DNA from: Dyadobacter alkalitolerans DSM 23607
Lineage (GTDB): Bacteria > Bacteroidota > Bacteroidia > Cytophagales > Spirosomataceae
Direction of reading: 5' to 3'
Assembly (NCBI RefSeq): GCF_000428845.1
Contig: NZ_AUAS01000001.1
Location: 620,001 to 684,000, forward strand
DNA length: 64,000 bases
Both the position numbers and the translations under genes were made by a program. Below, one piece after another: positions 61,901-64,000 of this stretch (its first letter is position 1; each line of letters starts with the position of its first letter). A model generated the notes under the pieces. That model did no database searches. It was not told the DNA's origin and saw only the letters and a list, made by a program, of their open reading frames with translations.

Positions 61901-64000
61901 TAATCACCAGTTCCGGCAAAAAAAGCAAGCCGGACAATTTTTCATTTTTCAAATTAAATGCGGAAAGAAAGTCCTTCGATATAACCGCAACAGAAGCAGA
62001 CCGAGGCGGTTTTGGTGTCGATTACATATTTGTAAAGCACAACCGCGTGCACCAGTATCAGGATTTCGTGAGCGTGCCTTGGACTAACAAGGATTTAAAT
62101 ATTGAATATCAGACATTCCGCGACAAAACCTTGCCTGGCAGCAAGGAAAAATGGACCCTTAAAATATCGGGTTACAAGCAGGACAAAGTGGCGGCAGAAA
62201 TGCTTGCTGGCATGTACGACGCCTCTTTGGATCAGTTTTACCAGCATGAATGGAATAAACCCGATCACTGGCCGGTTAGCCCGGGGCTCGCCAGGTGGCA
62301 AAACGGACTTAGTTTCATGTACAAAGATGCCCAGGTGCTTTATTCGGGTGCTGAACCTTACAAGCATTTCGAGAAGCGCTACGACAACTTGCTTGGCCCT
62401 GATTATGGCGACAATGGCATCATATTGAGATTGAGTGGCAGGGCCAGCGGACTAAATGGCGGCGGCCGTAATGTGCGAAACAGAAATATGATAATGAGTG
62501 CTCCGCTGTCTGCAAATGTGACCTCCGAAGAGGAAGTAAAGGAATCGGTGGTCGCAAAGAAAACACCGTTTGGAGAAGATGCTGACGCTTTAAATGAAGT
62601 GGTGCAAGTCGGTTATGGTGTTCAACAGAAAAAAGATAAGCTGAACACTATCCCACCAGCCTCTCCGCGGAAAAATATCAACGAAACCGCATTCTTCCTT
62701 CCTGACCTGAAAACCGATAAGGACGGCAGCATTACATTCTCGTTCACGATGCCCGAAGCATTGACGCGCTGGAAATTCCAGGCCCTGGCGCATACCAAAG
62801 AGCTCGCATTGGGTTACAGCAGCAAAGAAATCATTACGCAGAAAGAACTGATGGTGCAGCCAAACCCGCCCAGGTTTTTGCGCGAAGGGGATCAGATTAC
62901 GCTTGCAGCAAAAGTGGTCAACTTGTCGGATCGTGTGCTGAGTGGGAAAGTGTCATTGCAATTGATGGATACGGAAAGCAATGAAGCTGTCGACGCATTA
63001 TTTATGAATGTGGAAAATGCGAAGGATTTCAATGTTGCCGCCGGGCAAAGCACGGTGGTGCAATTTGCCATCACCATTCCAAAACCTTATTCCAAAACAG
63101 TCAACTGGCGCATCGTAGCGAGTTCAGGCAACCTCTCGGACGGTGAAGAAAACACGTTGCCTGTGTTGTCCAACCGCATGTTGGTAACCGAAACATTGCC
63201 TCTGGCCATGCGCGAAACAGGAAGCAAGCAATTCAAAATGGAAAAGCTGATCAATTCCGGAAGTTCAAAAACGCTTACAAATCAGTCTGTTACCGTAGAA
63301 TACACCAGCAATCCGGCTTGGTACGCCGTGCAAGCGCTGCCCTATTTAATGGAATATCCGTACGATTGTGCCGAACAGACCTGGAACCGCTATTATGCCA
63401 ATTCAATGGCAGCAAGCATTGTCGCAAGCTCTTCAAGAATTGCCAGGGTTTTTGAAACCTGGCGTAAAAGTGACACGACGGCTCTGCTCAGCAATCTCCA
63501 AAAAAACCAGGAACTGAAATCATTGCTGTTGGAAGAAACGCCCTGGGTGCTGGCAGCAAAAACGGAAAATGAGCAAAAAAAGAACATTGCCCTGCTTTTT
63601 GATCTTTTGCGAATGACCAATGAGCTGAGCAGCGCTATTGAAAAGTTAAAACAGCTTCAAAATCCGGATGGAAGCTTTTCCTGGTTCAAAGGCGGCCCCG
63701 ACGACCGTTACATGACGCAGTACATCGCTAGCGGAATAGGGCATTTGCGTAAAGCGAATGCCGTTCAAAAAAGCCAGGAGGAGCCCATTGGTGCCATTAT
63801 CAAAGCCGTCATACCCTATCTCGACGCCCGGATCATCGACGATTATAAGGATCTGATCAAGCATAAGGCTAACTTAAAAGAATATACGCCGTCAACATTG
63901 GTGACGCAGTATTTATATATGCGAAGCTTTTTCCCGGATCAGCCCGTGCCCGCTGCTTCTCAAAAAGCACATCGCTATTTCATGGAACGAGCTAAGCTTA
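58903..64000 (+). CDS. Alpha-2-macroglobulin family protein, 3' end cut by window end
   Basis: An open frame from ATG 58903 runs 1699 codons to the window end without a stop. The signal peptide is YFITFFICYLPMHTNG. After an N-terminal helical region to about 480, a carboxypeptidase-regulatory-like module (FILDRDSGQPLAGANASIW) leads into the MG2 domain with FTDRSLYRPGQ at 601-611. A stretch containing EVVQVGYG at 1232-1239 precedes the A2M domain (NETAFFLPDLKTDKDGSITF, MPEALTRWKFQALAH). The thioester motif CAEQ is intact (Cys1489 in PYDCAEQTW). Bacterial homologues are envelope protease traps. The gene diverges from the RND adaptor. Confidence 0.9.
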   Translation, partial: MTAFRAYLPYFITFFICYLPMHTNGQEKLKTYDAQWKIVEAHEQKNLPKSALEEVRKIYDLAKKEKQEAQVIKAAVYMVTLQAETREDHQTTAIKELEKEVAESNGPAKSILTNLLASTYYCYYNRIRWQLYQRTATLNFIKEDISTWSAEDFHAKITALYRASIADEALLKQTKLEAYDAIITKGNMRKLRPTLYDLLTNSALQYFSNDERDIKKPAYTFEIDKASAFDPAADFIHRKFETKDSTSLEFFALQLYQKLIAFHSDDPQPDALIDIDLQRLQFVRQKSVHPDAESQYYMAINHLAEQYAQTPAAAQAWYLMAAYHDTFGNTFKANGDTTHRFAKVKAAEICEKVIKENPETEGGINAYNLLNSIKRQELQFTAEHVNIPEKPFLTLVHYKNLSSVFLKIVKATEEIKRSVDKNDINETFRLLHKAPALRSWEQKLPDMKDYQQHGGEIKVDGLPTGEYMLIASSQAHNLDRNFTSGFKPLYVSNISYVQRDEDYFILDRDSGQPLAGANASIWNSIYDYKTSSYVKTKQSSYITDKNGYFKQKGNPKRPQSQGLLLEVTHGNDHLFIQQPVHTYYNTYIDTARSAHSAIYLFTDRSLYRPGQTVYYKGIAAKGKTVIQNQREELKVVLKNANGEVVEKATKTVNDFGSFSGSFVLPSGTLNGQFSIIANDRDVTAFHVEEYKRPRFAVQFDTLRGSYQLGDSIKVSGTGTAYAGNQIDGAKVVYRVVRSERYLYPWIYKSRYFPIAAPMDITHGETVTDASGKFYIDFEAIPNLRAKKDLEPVFNFTVYADITDINGETRSAQTDVNVGYKSILVKTDIPETIEINKLSDFKIRTENMNGTFVPSPVTVKITRLSPENRLIRPRYWERPDVFVMTKPEFIAAFPNDEYDQETDKENWPEQSVVFQTTAQTNEKEPFQLDKTKLAAGVYKIEITAKDERNAEVKDIKYMELIDPQSNALIYPEYIQAKGSTTIEPGEKTNIQLATSAENAFVITSSGKKSKPDNFSFFKLNAERKSFDITATEADRGGFGVDYIFVKHNRVHQYQDFVSVPWTNKDLNIEYQTFRDKTLPGSKEKWTLKISGYKQDKVAAEMLAGMYDASLDQFYQHEWNKPDHWPVSPGLARWQNGLSFMYKDAQVLYSGAEPYKHFEKRYDNLLGPDYGDNGIILRLSGRASGLNGGGRNVRNRNMIMSAPLSANVTSEEEVKESVVAKKTPFGEDADALNEVVQVGYGVQQKKDKLNTIPPASPRKNINETAFFLPDLKTDKDGSITFSFTMPEALTRWKFQALAHTKELALGYSSKEIITQKELMVQPNPPRFLREGDQITLAAKVVNLSDRVLSGKVSLQLMDTESNEAVDALFMNVENAKDFNVAAGQSTVVQFAITIPKPYSKTVNWRIVASSGNLSDGEENTLPVLSNRMLVTETLPLAMRETGSKQFKMEKLINSGSSKTLTNQSVTVEYTSNPAWYAVQALPYLMEYPYDCAEQTWNRYYANSMAASIVASSSRIARVFETWRKSDTTALLSNLQKNQELKSLLLEETPWVLAAKTENEQKKNIALLFDLLRMTNELSSAIEKLKQLQNPDGSFSWFKGGPDDRYMTQYIASGIGHLRKANAVQKSQEEPIGAIIKAVIPYLDARIIDDYKDLIKHKANLKEYTPSTLVTQYLYMRSFFPDQPVPAASQKAHRYFMERAKL

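Noticed and set aside
63442..63463. Palindrome gccaggg...cctggc resembling the GGTTTCAACC repeats
   Set aside because: It lies inside the alpha-2-macroglobulin reading frame, encodes residues that fit the surrounding helix (RVFETWR), and the arms are imperfect; coincidence is more likely than an inserted repeat.
1..64000. tRNA, rRNA, CRISPR array, prophage or insertion sequence
   Set aside because: I looked for tRNA T-loop patterns, regularly spaced repeats, integrase or transposase proteins and flanking direct repeats, and saw none.

Overview
The window looks like a chromosomal segment of a Cytophagales bacterium (phylum Bacteroidota), most likely Dyadobacter or a close relative in the Spirosomataceae. 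I infer this from the gene families, not from a search: DUF1080, ThuA, secreted GH130, an outer-membrane beta-barrel receptor without STN domain, a TamB/TamL pair, a giant alpha-2-macroglobulin, a phytochrome with heme oxygenase, and many lipoproteins. Translation starts mostly lack a Shine-Dalgarno, and a few TAnnTTTG-like -7 boxes are visible. I see no IS element, prophage, CRISPR array, tRNA or rRNA.

Layout. 1-650: the end of a HigB toxin gene, its HigA antitoxin and a perfect palindromic terminator. 669-2921: a DUF4136 lipoprotein and a Tat-exported Gfo/Idh/MocA oxidoreductase. 3064-3671: a two-gene module (DUF6934 plus a 51-residue protein, stop and start overlapping) that resembles a toxin-antitoxin pair. 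3672-16585: thirteen minus-strand genes read as one catabolic operon. Its first gene is a secreted DUF1080 (3-keto-disaccharide hydrolase family). Then come a D-tagatose-3-epimerase-like TIM barrel, a secreted ThuA, a second TIM-barrel isomerase, an alpha/beta hydrolase, a DUF4432 epimerase-like protein, a mannose-6-phosphate-isomerase-like cupin, a third TIM-barrel isomerase, a cytoplasmic Gfo/Idh/MocA dehydrogenase and a ribose-type ABC importer (ATPase, permease, lipoprotein binding protein). Palindromic repeats of two kinds sit in its two widest gaps.

16742-24039: a fasciclin protein, a secreted GH130 enzyme, and a sulfatase operon: sulfatase, FAD oxidoreductase, formylglycine-generating enzyme with both catalytic cysteines, small serine hydrolase, YceI. 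24192-29831: a DUF4142 lipoprotein, heme oxygenase plus bacteriophytochrome kinase, topoisomerase IB and a DUF2383 protein. 29847-34442: lolA, ftsK, pyrD and an orphan antitoxin-like gene. 34708-45574: a TonB-type receptor, a LolA/LolB-fold-like protein, and tamB overlapping tamL.

45584-53104: mostly housekeeping: methylmalonyl-CoA epimerase, rsgA, a ROK regulator, waaA, a secreted unknown, lipA and metK. 53318-64000: a fatty-acid desaturase, an RND efflux permease and adaptor, and, divergently, an alpha-2-macroglobulin cut by the window end.

The most notable system is the putative 3-keto-glycoside route. Exported oxidoreductase, lyase/hydrolase and ThuA would act in the periplasm, an ABC importer would carry the product inward, and cytoplasmic isomerases and a dehydrogenase would finish the work. 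Substrate and reaction order are inference.
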